A stretch of DNA of 11,139 nt, taken from Rhizophlyctis rosea. Taxonomy: Eukaryota; Chytridiomycota; Chytridiomycetes; Rhizophlyctidales; Rhizophlyctidaceae. Below, piece by piece: positions 8,995-11,139 of this stretch. The stretch's first letter is position 1, and each line of letters opens with the position of its first letter. The position numbers and the translations under genes are program-made. A model generated the notes under the pieces. It saw only the letters and a list, made by a program, of their open reading frames with translations. It was not told the DNA's origin and did not search any database. The stretch spans positions 4,590-15,728 of the forward strand of contig JADGJC010000534.1 in NCBI GenBank assembly GCA_027596075.1. Direction: 5' to 3'.

Positions 8995-10048
8995 TCAAAA
9001 CCCCCTCCAAATCAACACCCTGGCATACTCCTCCAAAGTAGCATACCCACCCACCATCTCATTCCACCTCCCCACTTCAACCCGCTTCCCACCCGTCCAC
9101 CAGACCTCCTCAAACAATGCAAACAAATCCCTCACACGCCCCGCAAAGTACTCCCCCTTCTCCTTCGCAAACTCCTCTGCAGAAACCTCTTCAAACCTCC
9201 CCCGTACACCAACAACTCCACCCCACCTCCTAATCCCGTTTTCGAAAATGGTGTTCTCTCCCGCACAAGTCACGGCACGTCTATCAGACTCCTCCCTCCA
9301 TTCCAACGCCAACACCACCGGCTTGCCCGTATCCCGCTCAACATCAACGCACCTCAACACGGTCTTCGGCGACGCTGGTATGCAGAGGATCCAGAATGAT
9401 TGTGAGTCGTAGGTCGGTTTACAGTACGTGGTGAGGTTCTTGAGGAACCATCCCATGTGGATGCGAGTGATGAATAGAAATGGGAGGGTGGAGATGTAAG
9501 TCTCAATTGCGTATTTGGTGTCGTTGTGTCGGGAGGAGAGTGGGAGGTATTTCTTTGGGTCGCGAATCCGGCGGGGAAGGGAGAAGAAGATCATATGTTG
9601 GACTTTGCGTTGCCGGAAAGAATGGTGGTATATGAGTCAATAGACGGACTACAACGGTACGGAGCTTCATATGACTTCACATGATATATCCGTCTTCTCG
9701 CAGGACTACACTTACCAAAGCAACATCAGCAATCAACTTCCCTTCTTCACCTCCCGCTCGGCATCCCAATGGCCCCAAAAATCCGTCACAGCGAATAGAG
9801 CATAAGCGCCCTCGTAGCAAGTCATCTCTGTTACCAGTATTTCCTTTCACCATTTCCACTCCCAAGGCCTCTAGTTCTCTCGACGCCGGCTTGAACGTAT
9901 CGCGCATCAGACCACAGTGACCACGAATCCAGTACTTGCACCGCTCTTGGGCAGGCAGAGTGTGTATGATACTGCCGCCTTGGTTGCCTGTTGCGCCGAT
10001 GACGACGACAAGGGGAAGGGTGGATGTTGTGGGTGTTTGGGCAAGCAT
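8995..10048 (-). pseudogene. NmrA-like NAD(P)-binding protein, frame-broken
   Basis: NmrA-like proteins are atypical short-chain dehydrogenases that bind NAD(P) and often act as redox sensors or regulators. Here translation from ATG 10048 (A at -3) gives a leader, then VVVIGATGNQGGSIIHTL, with the Rossmann GxxGxxG at residues 18-24, and later LEALGVEMVKGNTGNRDDLL. Past about 9812 the family sequence (GAYALFAVTDFWG) continues in another frame. Past about 9750 it returns to the first frame with EGKLIADVAL. A good donor (GTAAGT at 9715) follows, but no in-frame AG acceptor joins it to the next homologous block. That block, 8995 to about 9603, is open for 199 codons and reads as the rest of the family (TKYAIETYIST, ITRIHMGWFL, CVDVERDTGKPVV, a TLEEYARV tail). 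A three-residue insertion near 9915 also looks odd. It is most likely a young pseudogene; clustered sequencing errors in a real two-exon gene are the alternative. Confidence 0.72.
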
Positions 10049-11139
10049 GTTGCGATGAATTGGCCCAAAATGAAAATTGATCAATTTGCAAAGCCTAGGT
10101 TTAGCACCCCCGCAAACGAAGCGAAAAAAAAGACGTGGCTTCAGAAATCCTCATACAGTTGAAACGGACGTGGATACACTCCCAGCCCTCACCTCGGTCA
10201 GATGATCGCACAATCACAGTGCAAGCGTTGAATAGGTTTGCCAGCGTAAATTTGATATATTTGGCGACAAGTGCAAAGGAAGGACATTTGCATGATGGTT
10301 TCTTGTTAAGGACAGGATAACCCGATGCGGAGGCATCAACATGGCTCCTTTGATTCTTTGTAGGTATTGAAGAGATTTCTTTTTCGCTCTTATCAGGATT
10401 TAAGCAGGCCCTTTGTCATTCTCGATGCCCTTCACATCTCACTTGAAGTGGGCAACGGCGGCCGGACGCAAAGGTTGCATGTCAAAAACCAAACCACCCC
10501 AGGCAAAATGAGTGCCACGAATGGACAGGCAACGACAACCCAACTAACCCATGCATGTAAACATAGGATGCGATATCCTGTTTTTTTCTTTTGCCGCTTC
10601 TGCACACAGGAAAAAAGGAAAAGATTCCTGGTTGTGAGCTTTTGGCGGATAACCAGACGATTTGGCCAGTCTGAGTGCCATCTCGCCCGATCGCGGAAAC
10701 ATCCCTCCCAACCCTACATGCAAAATTAACAACCTTTTTGCCTCTGGCCATGTCCAATGATGATCAATCTCCTAGGCTATCAACTCTATCAGGACCACTA
10801 CCGACCTTCATCTCACCCCACACCTGTATTAGCCCCTGGACATGCCTGTTGGAACAAAGTCGATGAAGGGGATTTCACCACCCTGAACGACCCCATCAGT
10901 GTCATCCACACCCTTTTCTTTTCTTTGCATGCTCCCAATCTTGTGTTCCATCTCTTCCAAGCATTTCAACCTCCGAACGCAGGGTGAAAGACTTACAGCA
11001 CCAACAGCCGTTCGTATGAAGAGACCTTTTGAAGATGGGCTGGCCCATTACGTGGCAGAGATGAAACCATTTTTGACTTTTTGTGCAAACAACGTCAGGA
11101 CATCACATTTCAGGGTCTCCTCAGTCTTGGTAAAGATGT
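10049..11139. other. No supported gene; upstream side of the NmrA-like relic
   Basis: The open frames here are short and resemble no known family. A perfect 14-base palindrome, AAATTGATCAATTT, lies at 10074-10087, 26 bases upstream of the relic's ATG, and could be a remnant of its promoter. On the minus strand the last 92 bases are open down to a TAA at 11048-11050, which is too little to call the 3' end of a gene. No tRNA, mobile element or long repeat was recognised. Confidence 0.5.

Noticed and set aside
10757..10987. 76-residue open frame starting MMINLLGYQL
   Set aside because: No family resemblance, and its composition is that of non-coding flank. Two overlapping frames of similar length exist in the same place.
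11048..11139. Minus-strand frame open to the window edge, possible 3' end of a gene beyond the window
   Set aside because: Only 29 codons are visible, which stays open by chance about a quarter of the time, and there is no recognisable motif.
1..11139. Transposable element, CRISPR array, prophage or bacterial operon
   Set aside because: No terminal inverted repeats, target-site duplications, reverse transcriptase, transposase or integrase motifs, nor regularly spaced direct repeats were seen.

Overview
The window looks like nuclear DNA from a fungus. Two genes are interrupted by short GT-AG introns (71 to 170 bases), start codons sit in eukaryotic contexts (A at -3), and there are no operons or ribosome-binding sites. 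The protein set fits a fungus: an animal-like YTHDF-type YTH reader, a single-domain universal stress protein, an F-box protein and an NmrA-like NAD(P)-binding protein. A chytrid or other early-diverging fungus is plausible because the YTH domain is so close to animal YTHDF proteins, but I cannot fix the lineage from the sequence alone.

Layout. Positions 1-1836 hold no convincing gene and end in the leader of the first gene. At 1837-4575 (+) a four-exon gene encodes an 821-residue m6A reader: a long disordered N-terminus with a 90-base in-frame repeat, a charged helix, then a complete YTH domain at the C-terminus. At 5121-6410 (-), convergent with it, a six-exon gene encodes a 247-residue universal stress protein with an intact ATP-binding motif, one 26-base microexon and a strongly G/C-skewed intron. 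Positions 6411-7361 form a divergent promoter region with a dense cluster of TGAC/GTCA motifs. At 7362-8660 (+) an intronless gene encodes a 432-residue F-box protein. At 8995-10048 (-), convergent with it, lies an NmrA-like gene whose ends are recognisable but whose frame is broken in at least two or three places, so it is called a pseudogene (or carries sequence errors). Positions 10049-11139 show no supported gene.

How the genes relate. This is ordinary eukaryotic gene order, not a cluster with a shared pathway. The YTH protein would act on m6A-marked mRNA in the cytoplasm, the stress protein binds a nucleotide, and the F-box protein would recruit a substrate to an SCF ubiquitin ligase. 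Only the stress-protein and F-box genes share an upstream region and could be co-regulated.

The most unusual signal is compositional. The intact genes, and the NmrA-like relic, tend to begin coding stretches with C-ending, pyrimidine-rich codons and end them G-rich. In several exons this gradient resets at each intron. No novel multi-gene system is evident.
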